From contig JARFPR010000327.1 of assembly GCA_029288195.1 (NCBI GenBank), positions 1 through 6,459 of the forward strand: a stretch of 6,459 bases of DNA, read 5' to 3'. Positions 1 to 5,943 of the stretch are shown here, in pieces. The position numbers and the translations under genes are program-made. How positions within the stretch are numbered: position 1 is the stretch's first letter; each line of letters begins with the position of its first letter. The notes under the pieces are model-generated. The model ran no database searches. It was not told the origin of the DNA and saw only the letters and a list, made by a program, of their open reading frames with translations. This stretch comes from Gammaproteobacteria bacterium. GTDB lineage: Bacteria > Pseudomonadota > Gammaproteobacteria > GCA-001735895.

Positions 1-91
1 TGCTGGAAAGTATAGAGCAAGCCTCTGTTTCGCGCAGGCGCCTTGGGGTTGGTTGCAAATATGTGCAAGATGCCGGTAACGGCGTTGAGTC

Positions 92-679
92 TTAGAGCCT
101 GGCCTGCATCAATAGTTCCAGCCGACTATCGGGAAGCAGCACACTGCGTTCGAAGCGAAAGCAATCAAGCGTTTCTTGCAGCTGGCTCTGGCTCTGGGGC
201 GCATAGCCTGGTACTGCCGTAGCCCTTTTTCCGAGACGGATTGTATCCAGTTGGCTAATGCCGTAGAGATGGTTGCACTGGGGGCTGCTGGTATTGTGAA
301 CCGAGAACGCGTGAGCCAGGCTGTCAGGTGTCAGGTGCGGGCGGAGCACGCTAAGGAACGCCTCGGTGGTCTTTCTGTCCAGGAAGTTGAACAGGTCCCA
401 AAAAAGGCAAATGTCGAATTCAGTCCCGGCTGGAATCGACAGTAGTTCCTCAAACTGGTGGTGCAGCGTAGGTGTATCTTCGGTGGCGACTATGGGCAGC
501 TCCGAAAACAGGTCAATGAAGTGCAGCCTGCAGCGGTAATTGGCAAAGAAGTCCACCGTATCGGATAACGCTGGACCGACATGAAAAACAGTGAGGCGCC
601 GCTCCTCGTCGATGTGATCGAAGAGGGCGGGCAGTAACTTGGACGTTTGTATCGCGGGCTTATCCAATAGCAGTGTCAA
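92..679 (-). CDS. Methyltransferase-fold protein of unknown function, downstream of bactofilin
   Basis: A 195-aa soluble protein with the layout of a class I SAM-dependent methyltransferase. A first strand and turn reads LTVFHVGPA at about residues 29-37, in the place of motif I. A second strand ends in an acidic residue (RLHFIDLF, about 51-58). A motif IV-like strand (FDICLFWDLFNFLD, about 88-101) is followed by a helix and LRPHLTPDS, where the family has 'LkpGG'. The C-terminal strand pair resembles the usual beta6/beta7 hairpin. The glycine-rich SAM loop is poor (one Gly instead of GxGxG), so catalysis is doubtful. The start codon is TTG at 679-677. There is no in-frame ATG until the extreme C-terminus, and a GGAAG lies 11 nt upstream of the TTG. 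The reading frame is closed by a stop at 727-725. The gene begins 54 nt after the bactofilin stop on the same strand, so co-transcription is likely. The fold assignment is from pattern reading and the function is unknown. Confidence 0.7.
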   Translation of the reverse strand: MTLLLDKPAIQTSKLLPALFDHIDEERRLTVFHVGPALSDTVDFFANYRCRLHFIDLFSELPIVATEDTPTLHHQFEELLSIPAGTEFDICLFWDLFNFLDRKTTEAFLSVLRPHLTPDSLAHAFSVHNTSSPQCNHLYGISQLDTIRLGKRATAVPGYAPQSQSQLQETLDCFRFERSVLLPDSRLELLMQARL

Positions 680-733
680 GGCCGCAGACGCTTCCGCTCT
701 GTATAGCGCACCGCTGGCAATAAGTTATTTCCG

Positions 734-1246
734 TTAGCCGCTTTTGAGATCGAGATCGGGTTTCTTGAGGTCAGCAGTAGGGGAGTTGGCTGGTTGCCTG
801 GCTGACAGCGGTGCTGCTCCAGTGGCCGCCGCGCTGGGATCCATGTCTATGCTGCCTTTAAAGTTAGCGCCATCTTCCAGTGTTACCCGGGGGGCAACAA
901 TATTGCCGCGTACATTGCCGGTTTTGGAAATGACCACCATTTCATTGGCTGAAATATCGCCAGTAACCTCGCCGTCAATGCTTACTTCCTTGGCGCGGAT
1001 GTCGGCGTGCACCTTACCTGAGTCGCCAACGGAAACCTGGTTTCCATTCAGGTTGATGGTGCCCTCGACTTTTCCCTGGATATGCAGGTCTTCTTCGCCG
1101 GATACTTCGCCTTTAATACTGATGCTTGGTCCTATCATTGCGGCACTCCTCGCGGTAGCAGGTGTATTGGGAACTGATGGGGATGGAGATGTATCTGGTG
1201 CTTTTGCCGGCGTTGCAGCAGGCTTGTTTTTGGCTCGATCGAACAT
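734..1246 (-). CDS. Bactofilin (polymer-forming cytoskeletal protein)
   Basis: A 170-aa protein when started at the ATG at 1246-1244 (MFDRAKNK). Bactofilins (DUF583) assemble without nucleotides into filaments on the inner face of the membrane and position cell-wall, stalk or polarity proteins. Residues about 9-36 are a disordered Pro/Ala/Ser/Thr linker. Residues about 38-137 form the beta-helical core, visible as repeated short strands with glycine turns (SIKGEVSG, HIQGKVEGTI, KVHADI, SIDGEVTGDISA, GNVRGNIVAP, NFKGSID). The last 30 or so residues are a disordered tail ending in KPDLDLKSG. The frame stays open upstream to 1357 (MSRYRVSEI...). I prefer the inner start because bactofilins commonly begin with a short MF-x-basic segment, and the added 37 residues look non-coding and contain an inverted repeat. 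No strong Shine-Dalgarno supports any of the starts; 1282 is another in-frame ATG. The domain call is firm and the exact start is not. Confidence 0.9.
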   Translation of the reverse strand: MFDRAKNKPAATPAKAPDTSPSPSVPNTPATARSAAMIGPSISIKGEVSGEEDLHIQGKVEGTINLNGNQVSVGDSGKVHADIRAKEVSIDGEVTGDISANEMVVISKTGNVRGNIVAPRVTLEDGANFKGSIDMDPSAAATGAAPLSARQPANSPTADLKKPDLDLKSG

Positions 1247-1294
1247 TGGAATCGCCACCGTTTCAAGACGTGGGCTGTCCATGCTACCAGCCCG

Positions 1295-1313
1295 ATGCTG
1301 GATTAACCAGCAT
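1295..1313. repeat. Inverted repeat upstream of bactofilin (possible operator)
   Basis: A perfect 7-bp inverted repeat, ATGCTGG-ATTAA-CCAGCAT, lies about 50 bp upstream of the preferred bactofilin start. It has no T-run on either side, so it is not a simple terminator. It could be an operator or a 5'-UTR hairpin. Its role is inferred only from position. Confidence 0.35.
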
Positions 1314-1374
1314 GATCTGGCGAAATGATGTATCTCTGAGACTCTATATCTCGACAAAAAACCCTACACTTTTA

Positions 1375-1491
1375 ATGTTTTCGAGAGTAAAAGTAACGAA
1401 GGTAGTAATACCAGTACCTGCAGCCGTCTGGCTATTCGGCACTGGACTAATCGGATTGGTCGGATTCAGCAAGCGCAGGAAAGCAGCTTAA
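1375..1491 (+). pseudogene. Orphan PEP-CTERM sorting signal (remnant or very short peptide)
   Basis: Thirty-eight codons from ATG at 1375 encode little more than a PEP-CTERM tail: a VPxP-like box (IPVPAAVW), a hydrophobic membrane helix (LFGTGLIGLVGF) and a basic end (SKRRKAA). In intact genes this tail sits at the C-terminus of an exported protein and is processed by an exosortase during export to the surface or exopolysaccharide matrix. Here there is no N-terminal signal peptide and no protein body. The frame is open upstream to about 1162, but that part runs antisense to bactofilin and is not protein-like. No Shine-Dalgarno precedes 1375. A good terminator begins 20 nt after the stop, as expected at the end of a former full-length gene. 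I read it as the 3' relic of a deleted PEP-CTERM gene; a genuine mini-protein is less likely. Confidence 0.55.
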
Positions 1492-1507
1492 CCTTGAAAC
1501 AGATTTG

Positions 1508-1534
1508 AAGCCCCGCCAAGTGCGGGGTTTTTTT
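1508..1534 (+). terminator. Rho-independent terminator after the PEP-CTERM remnant
   Basis: The stem CCCCGC (1511-1516) pairs with GCGGGG (1522-1527) around a CAAGT loop. G-U and A-U pairs extend it at the base, and seven T follow on the plus strand. The minus strand lacks a matching T-run, so it acts in the plus direction. Confidence 0.85.
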
Positions 1535-1540
1535 ATGTCT

Positions 1541-1786
1541 GCTGAGCGTCCGCTTCTGGCCGAAGATTGTCTCCCACAACAGGTTTTTGAGTGTCTCCTT
1601 TGGCGAAATCAGACTCTCATATCCTAATAGTCGGCGATGGCTAACAATCCTTTGCAGTCATTTAGAAATGCTAACTGCAATCTCCCACGGCCATGCATAC
1701 AATGCCGGTCTTCAATTGGTACGCCATATCTAATTGCTTGATAAGCGATGGTTGGACGCGGGCATACTATTGAGAAAAGTGAGGAC
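1541..1786. other. Intergenic region with no recognisable gene
   Basis: I see no convincing reading frame, RNA gene or strong terminator in these 246 bp. The start contains GAGCGTCCGCTTCTGGCCGA, which resembles short degenerate motifs I have seen between genes in other gammaproteobacteria. That is recollection, not a match I could test. Confidence 0.5.
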
Positions 1787-2230
1787 TCAATCTACCACTT
1801 TCCAGTCTTTTTCAAGATCACGTTTAGCGATCATGCCAACGACCACCAGTGCCACTAATCCTGCTGTCGCATAATTTGTCGAACTGTTATTGGTACTGGC
1901 TTCACTATCGAGTCTTAAGATAGGCACTGCATATTCCGTAAAACTACTATCGATAATATCGAATGTGGCAGACGGCCTCAGGTAGTTCAAGGTTTTATTT
2001 CCACTGCTATCCCGAGTGAGTGCTATGCCTTCCTTGATGCCATCTTTCTGTTCGACCAGCAGGTAATTATATTGATTGCGGCCTGAAAATATGCCCATGG
2101 ATTTCGAATCGAGTGGCATCGTCATTTGTACACCGAGATAGCTATCATCGGCCTCACCTAAAAAATCAGCGCTCGCAATTGAGCTTGTTAGCGTGAATAT
2201 GACCAGTAGCCCTTTAGATATTGTATTCAT
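1787..2230 (-). CDS. Hypothetical exported protein with C-terminal hydrophobic segment
   Basis: A 147-aa protein I do not recognise. Residues 1-21 are a typical Sec signal peptide: a lysine near the N-terminus, the hydrophobic core GLLVIFTLTSS, and an ASA cleavage site before DFLGEADD. The middle (about 22-115) is a short-stranded soluble region containing SYLGVQMTMPLDS. Residues about 121-135 (ATAGLVALVVVGMIA) form a probable membrane helix followed by KRDLEKDWKVVD. The mature product would therefore sit in the periplasm, anchored by its C-terminus. The start is the ATG at 2230-2228, with GGGGA 8 nt upstream. A TTG start at 2245 would add MGIKI but would destroy the Shine-Dalgarno spacing. 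A good promoter lies at 2274-2301, so the gene is probably transcribed alone. No terminator is obvious after its stop. Confidence 0.65.
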   Translation of the reverse strand: MNTISKGLLVIFTLTSSIASADFLGEADDSYLGVQMTMPLDSKSMGIFSGRNQYNYLLVEQKDGIKEGIALTRDSSGNKTLNYLRPSATFDIIDSSFTEYAVPILRLDSEASTNNSSTNYATAGLVALVVVGMIAKRDLEKDWKVVD

Positions 2231-2273
2231 TATTTTGATCCCCAAGTTAAGTTGTTATTCGTAAGGTTCACAA

Positions 2274-2301
2274 ATAATAGATTTTAAGTGGCATATGGCA
2301 A
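2274..2301 (-). promoter_or_regulatory. Sigma70-type promoter for the exported protein gene
   Basis: On the minus strand the -35 box is TTGCCA (2301-2296), the spacer is 16 nt and the -10 box is TATTAT (2279-2274). Each box has five of six consensus bases. The predicted transcript would start about 35-40 nt upstream of the ATG at 2230. Confidence 0.65.
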
Positions 2302-2600
2302 CTAATGTTGCGAAGGTTTTATTTTACGGTACCAAAGGGTCAGATATTCGATACGGTTGCATAAAAAAGCATTGCTTTGTGATTCCATCCAGGTGCCAAA
2401 CGGATTTATGAATTGATCAGCGAATGAATTGGTGCGAACGACAATGATTGATGAAATCCGGGGTATCGCCGTCTGCAAGTGACCGTTCCCTGAAGAATGG
2501 GCAGGGCTTTTTAACGTCTGCCCTGGAGTGAAAACTGGTAGTAACGGCCTGTACCGAATGAGAACAAATTATCAACCATCGAATTATTTAAAAAAACCTG
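2302..2600. other. Intergenic region between divergent promoters, with small hairpins only
   Basis: No gene is seen in this stretch. It contains a short perfect inverted repeat, AAAGCA-T-TGCTTT (2366-2378). It also has three mutually exclusive pairing segments: CCCTG at 2488-2492, GGGCAGGG at 2499-2506 and CTGCCCTG at 2518-2525, with five T at 2508-2512. The middle segment can pair with either neighbour, which is attenuator-like. However, the next gene starts 175 bp further on and has its own promoter. Confidence 0.4.
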
Positions 2601-2628
2601 TTGAAAGCTGCTATTAATTGTCGATAAT
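2601..2628 (+). promoter_or_regulatory. Sigma70-type promoter for the one-TM protein gene
   Basis: TTGAAA (2601-2606), a 16-nt spacer and GATAAT (2623-2628). Each box has five of six consensus bases. It lies about 70 nt upstream of the start at 2700, leaving a leader of roughly 65 nt. Confidence 0.6.
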
Positions 2629-2699
2629 GCTGCACCGCAAAAAAGGGTAGATTGGTTTCTTAATACGGGCGCAGTGGGGCATTAAAACTTTTATCTGGA

Positions 2700-3098
2700 A
2701 TGACTGGTATGTTGCGCAAAATCGAAGGTACAGTTCGAGCCTACCGGGCGATAGACGTCCGTAATGTCCAATTTGAAATTCAGGGCTCTAACAACATTAT
2801 CGACCTCAACCTGGAACAGCCCTGGGTGCTGAAAGACGGTGACTATGTTGCCGTTGCGGGTGAAGACGCAGGCCGTTCTGGTAAATTCACCGGCTATGCC
2901 TATCGTAACGACACCAAGGAAATCTTCGGCAAAAGCGATCCAGGATTACTGCAGGGCTACCGCTACATTCTAATGGGCCTGCTTTTCTTCTGGGCAATAT
3001 TTCCAGTGTTCATTCATATTCCCGCCGGTCTGCGACTACTCAAGTTTGGGCGCAAGATCGACCAGGCTGCTTCAATGCTGTGGTCTGCGAACGGATAA
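2700..3098 (+). CDS. Hypothetical one-TM membrane protein with OB-like N-terminal domain
   Basis: A 132-aa protein I cannot name. Residues about 5-70 are beta-rich and end in WVLKDGDYVAVAG ... GYAYRND. This 'dGDxVxvaG ... AyrN' pattern is seen in small OB-fold-like domains of membrane-associated proteins. Residues about 88-108 (YILMGLLFFWAIFPVFIHIP) form one membrane helix, followed by a basic, amphipathic tail. There is no signal peptide, so the N-terminal domain is probably cytoplasmic. The ATG at 2700 has GGA directly abutting it. The in-frame ATG at 2709 has that GGA 9 nt upstream and may be the true start, giving 129 aa. The gene converges on the minus-strand coiled-coil gene 127 bp away, and no clear terminator lies between them. 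That it is a real gene is supported by the promoter and protein-like composition; the function is unknown. Confidence 0.62.
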   Translation: MTGMLRKIEGTVRAYRAIDVRNVQFEIQGSNNIIDLNLEQPWVLKDGDYVAVAGEDAGRSGKFTGYAYRNDTKEIFGKSDPGLLQGYRYILMGLLFFWAIFPVFIHIPAGLRLLKFGRKIDQAASMLWSANG

Positions 3099-3225
3099 GC
3101 TGGGTTCCAGGTTACTGAATTTCGGTTAATGACCGATCCACATTACTGGTGCAATGGAATCAGGTCTCCTCCTGGTTGCAGAAAAAGACGCCTGGGTCGC
3201 GCGGCTCAAATGTTGCTGGTGGTTC

Positions 3226-3474
3226 TCAAGGAGTATCTCGAGAAACCTGGTCTGTGCAATCTTTAGACAGATTCTCGTAATAAGCTAATTCACTCTCAAG
3301 CCTGTCGATTTCGGTGCGCATACAGTGGGTGCGTTTTGATGGTCCGGTAGTCGATTCGATTCGATTTACTTCGATCCGTAGCCTGGATAGCGACTCTAAT
3401 ATCTGTTTTTCATCAGTGCCGCTTTTGCTGTCATCCCTGGGCTCACTGATTGTATCCGATCTTTCCGTGCTCAT
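3226..3474 (-). CDS. Small hypothetical coiled-coil protein
   Basis: An 82-aa hydrophilic protein with no signal peptide or membrane segment. Residues 1-20 are disordered (Ser, Asp, Glu, Arg). Residues about 21-72 carry heptad-like leucine/isoleucine spacing in two helices (ILESLSRLRIEVNRIES and MRTEIDRLESELAYYENL) separated by a short TTGPSKRTHC segment, suggesting a helical hairpin or dimerising coiled coil. I do not recognise the family. The ATG at 3474-3472 has no clear Shine-Dalgarno. A TATACA -10-like box lies 37 nt upstream (3516-3511) but without a good -35. The gene contains a three-copy TCGAT tandem repeat (3351-3365), which may be a polymerase-slippage site. The low composition bias and coherent heptads favour a real gene, with moderate certainty. 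Confidence 0.5.
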   Translation of the reverse strand: MSTERSDTISEPRDDSKSGTDEKQILESLSRLRIEVNRIESTTGPSKRTHCMRTEIDRLESELAYYENLSKDCTDQVSRDTP

Positions 3475-3748
3475 ATTTACTGTGGGTTATTAGAACCAGT
3501 CTGGTGAATCTGTATAGAGTCTAGGAGAGTTATTATTTTTTGCTGAATTCTCTACCAATTCAGGCCAGGTTCGCGCAATTTTCCTGGTCCGGAATATCTC
3601 GTTGCCCGACCGGGCGTTTCGTGACACTGGCGGAACTCGCGTCAATGCCGATTATCGCTTCAATTGCGGCTAAAAGCTCAAGGGCTGGATTCGCAGTTCG
3701 AGGCGAAGTCAAACTATGAGAGGAATTTGAAATTTATGCGGGAATGGG
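3475..3748. other. Intergenic region with no recognisable gene
   Basis: The 274 bp between the two small minus-strand genes hold no RNA gene or strong hairpin that I can identify. A plus-strand frame entering from 3664 runs on antisense to the next gene and has only a TTG start, so I do not call it. Confidence 0.45.
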
Positions 3749-3979
3749 TCACTTTAGAGGATTGGCATTCTGCTGTGACCAGAGACCATTTATTGTTATC
3801 TGTTGTTTTGCGACGCGAACTTTTTTGCCGTCTATTGCGACCTCGGTGAATTCATCGTCGGCCGAATCAACGTGTTTTTCATAGTGGGCTATTTTACTTG
3901 CTAGAGATTTCTTTAACTCTTTTTCGTGAGCATCTTTACGTTTTTGCTCTCTGCGCTGCCTGGAAAACAAATCAAACAT
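3749..3979 (-). CDS. Small hypothetical charged protein
   Basis: A 76-aa cytoplasmic protein I do not recognise. Residues 1-40 form a strongly charged helix (MFDLFSRQRREQKRKDAHEK...), probably a coiled coil or nucleic-acid- or membrane-surface-binding helix. Residues about 43-66 look like a small beta unit (FTEVAIDGKKVRVAKQQITI) before NGLW and a polar tail. There is no signal peptide or TM segment. The ATG at 3979-3977 lacks an obvious Shine-Dalgarno. It lies on the same strand as the coiled-coil gene 275 bp downstream, but the gap argues against tight coupling. Its balanced composition and compact two-part layout make it more gene-like than the overlapping frame on the other strand. Confidence 0.5.
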   Translation of the reverse strand: MFDLFSRQRREQKRKDAHEKELKKSLASKIAHYEKHVDSADDEFTEVAIDGKKVRVAKQQITINGLWSQQNANPLK

Positions 3980-4065
3980 CTGGATTAATTTCGGGTAAAG
4001 AAACCATCTTAAAGTATTTGTTAACCGGGATTAGGAATTGCATCACAAATATCGAAACCGACGCT

Positions 4066-4094
4066 AAAAGGAATGAGATTCGGGTTTGAATCTC
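4066..4094 (-). terminator. Possible terminator of the gamma-glutamyltransferase gene
   Basis: On the minus strand GAGATTC (4094-4088) pairs with GAATCTC (4081-4075) around a 6-nt loop. ATTCC and four T follow. The stem is perfect but AT-rich and the U-tract is short, so termination may be weak. It lies 55 nt after the stop codon at 4149. Confidence 0.4.
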
Positions 4095-4148
4095 GTCGCA
4101 GGTGAACCATGCGGTACCTGGGGGTTGTCAGTTCAGTCCCGTTAGCCC

Positions 4149-5759
4149 TTAAAAGCCGGCGGCGTGGCCATCCTTGCGTGGGTCCGAGCCGCCTTGCAGC
4201 ACCCCATTTTCCCAGTCGATGACGATGGCCTGCCCACCGCCCCAGGGTGATTCAGCCGGAACCACATTGTGCCCCCGTGCCGATAACTCACTCCTTGTCG
4301 CGTCGGGCACACCGGTTTCAACTCCAAGCACGCCCGCGTAAAGGAAGAATCGCGCCGCGTCCAGCGCCTGCTGGATATCCATGCCATAGTCGATCCAGTT
4401 GGAAAGGACATAGGCCTGTCCCATCGCCTGGTATTGGCCACCCATGACGCCGAAGCTGAGCACCGGTTTGCCCTCGCGGTAGACCATGGCGGGGATGATG
4501 GTATGCAGGGGCCGCTTGTTGGGCTCTATCTGGTTGAAATGGCCTTCCTCGAGATTGAAGGCGGAACCACGATTTTGCAGGTTAATCCCGGTCGATCCGG
4601 CGACGAGACCGCTACCCCACGAAGAAAACACGCTGTTGATGAAAGAGCAGGCGTTGCGATCCTTGTCGACCACTGTGAGGTAAACCGTATCGCGGTGATT
4701 CGGCAGCGCCGATTCAACTGGATGAGGGAGCGCCGTGCCCAGGTTGATACGGGCATACTGGGCTTGCGCAAATTCATCGGATAGTAATTGCGCAACCGGT
4801 AGCTCGTTAAACAGGGGATCGCCAATGAAACGATTGCGCTCGGCCATGGCCAGTGCAAAAGCTTCGCTGAGTAACTGAGCGTGATCGGCGCCAAGATGCG
4901 GCAGCCTGGAAACCTCTGTCTGCTCGAGGATATTGAGCGCCATCAAGGTGGTGATGCCCTGGGCATTGGGTGGAATTTCGAACACGTCGTAACCGCGGTA
5001 GTTGCTGCTGATGGGCTCGACCCATTCGGATTCGTGATTGCCGAAATCTTCGAGGCTGAACAAGCCGTCATGGGTATCGCTGAAACGCACGATTTCGGCG
5101 GCAATTTCACCCCGGTAAAAACCGTCCCGACCCTGGCTGGCGATGGTGCGCAAGCTGCGTCCGAGATCGGGCTGCCGGTGAATCGTGCCGGCGGCGGGGG
5201 CCTTGCCGCCAACCAGGTAAGCGGCGCTGGCTTCGGGCGTTTCGGCGAGCAACGCCTCGTTGTTTCCCGAGGGGTGACTGTCGCTTTTCCAGTTATGGGC
5301 GATGACTGGTGTTACCGCGTAGCCCTGTTCAGCATAGTGGATTGCGGGCTGCAGCAGGGATGCAAAATCGAGTTTGCCGAGTTTCTGGTTGGCCTGGCAC
5401 CAGGCGTCGATGGCCCCGGGCACGGTGACCGAGAGGATGCCCTTTACTGGCATGGTTTCGAATCCCCGGGCCCGAATCTCCGCTGAAGTGGCTGCGGCCG
5501 GGGCACGGCCACTGCCGTTAAGCGCGTGCAGTTTGTCAGTTGCCGCCTCGTGGTAGAGAATGAAGCAATCACCACCGATGCCGGACGAATAGGATTCGAC
5601 CACCGAAAGCACCGCACTCGCCGCAATCGCCGCATCGAGTGCGTTGCCACCGTCGCGCATCACCTGCAGCGCGGTTTCGGTTGCCATTGGCTGGCTGGTG
5701 GCGGCCATCGCCTCGGTCGACATGACGACCGAGCGTCCGGGAAGCTGAATATCACGCAT
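4149..5759 (-). CDS. Gamma-glutamyltransferase family Ntn-hydrolase (YwrD-like)
   Basis: A complete 536-aa member of the gamma-glutamyltranspeptidase family. These are proenzymes that cleave themselves in front of a threonine, which becomes the N-terminal nucleophile and transfers or hydrolyses gamma-glutamyl groups. Family marks in order: GGNALDAAIAAS (37-48); SSGIGGDCF (58-66); NGSGRAP (81-87), with R85 at the place of the substrate-carboxylate arginine; D357-T358, the processing site, with T358 the predicted nucleophile in DTVYLTVVDKD; N375; LQNRGSAF (394-401); NKRPLHT (414-420); GVMGG (437-441), the oxyanion-hole glycines; and GSDPRKDGHAAGF at the C-terminus. Predicted subunits are about 357 and 179 residues. 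There is no signal peptide, so it is probably cytoplasmic, unlike the periplasmic glutathione enzyme. The segment between LQNRG and NKRP is short, so the lid loop is missing. Residues binding the substrate alpha-amino group in the E. coli enzyme appear replaced, so glutathione may not be the substrate. An amidohydrolase of the HpxW or acylase type is an alternative. The ATG has no clear Shine-Dalgarno. Confidence 0.94.
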   Translation of the reverse strand: MRDIQLPGRSVVMSTEAMAATSQPMATETALQVMRDGGNALDAAIAASAVLSVVESYSSGIGGDCFILYHEAATDKLHALNGSGRAPAAATSAEIRARGFETMPVKGILSVTVPGAIDAWCQANQKLGKLDFASLLQPAIHYAEQGYAVTPVIAHNWKSDSHPSGNNEALLAETPEASAAYLVGGKAPAAGTIHRQPDLGRSLRTIASQGRDGFYRGEIAAEIVRFSDTHDGLFSLEDFGNHESEWVEPISSNYRGYDVFEIPPNAQGITTLMALNILEQTEVSRLPHLGADHAQLLSEAFALAMAERNRFIGDPLFNELPVAQLLSDEFAQAQYARINLGTALPHPVESALPNHRDTVYLTVVDKDRNACSFINSVFSSWGSGLVAGSTGINLQNRGSAFNLEEGHFNQIEPNKRPLHTIIPAMVYREGKPVLSFGVMGGQYQAMGQAYVLSNWIDYGMDIQQALDAARFFLYAGVLGVETGVPDATRSELSARGHNVVPAESPWGGGQAIVIDWENGVLQGGSDPRKDGHAAGF

Positions 5760-5777
5760 GGATAATATCTTTTAAAT

Positions 5778-5801
5778 CGAGCGGCATATTATAACCGCTC
5801 G
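5778..5801 (-). promoter_or_regulatory. Promoter -10 box inside an inverted repeat (putative operator)
   Basis: A perfect TATAAT (5793-5788, minus strand) lies in the 10-nt centre of a 7-bp inverted repeat, CGAGCGG ... CCGCTCG. Its position 28 nt upstream of the ATG at 5759 fits a leader of about 20 nt. The -35 region is poor (CGGCCA at a 17-nt spacing), which suggests activator dependence or sigma70 with weak basal activity. A symmetric site over the -10 box would be well placed for a repressor. Confidence 0.5.
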
Positions 5802-5899
5802 TGCACGTGATGGCCGCATCTTAAATTGGGTAACAGACCACGTTTTCAGGGCAGGGCCACCATCGCCATGATGCGCGCCTTCCCAATGAAAAATTAAAC

Positions 5900-5930
5900 A
5901 AAAAAAAGGGCCACCGGCATGCGGTGGCCC
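5900..5930 (-). terminator. Strong rho-independent terminator
   Basis: On the minus strand a perfect 9-bp stem, GGGCCACCG (5930-5922) with CGGTGGCCC (5916-5908), closes a 5-nt loop. Eight T follow directly, and the run continues GTTTAA. It ends transcription coming from the membrane-protein gene and the structured region upstream, separating them from the gamma-glutamyltransferase unit. Confidence 0.9.
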
Positions 5931-5943
5931 CCCGAGTTATTTG

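Noticed and set aside
1..91. Search for a terminator or start of a further gene after the methyltransferase-like gene
   Set aside because: Only short GC-rich palindromes (GGCGCC) are seen, with no T-run and no frame that can be supported at the window edge.
176..445. Plus-strand 89-codon open frame
   Set aside because: It lies antisense to the methyltransferase-fold gene and has no recognisable pattern or ribosome binding site.
744..1328. Long plus-strand open frame
   Set aside because: It lies antisense to the bactofilin core. The opposite strand has an unmistakable family pattern and this frame does not.
3664..3849. Plus-strand 61-codon frame with TTG start
   Set aside because: It has no ribosome binding site, and half of it is antisense to the more protein-like 76-aa gene.
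4075..4110. T-arm-like CGGG-TTTGAAT-CTCG, followed by sequence ending in CCA, suggesting a tRNA or attachment site
   Set aside because: No D-arm, anticodon arm or matching acceptor stem lies upstream. The same bases are better explained as a terminator hairpin on the minus strand.
4881..5486. Long plus-strand open frame of 201 codons
   Set aside because: It is fully antisense to the gamma-glutamyltransferase gene in GC-rich DNA, where shadow frames are common.
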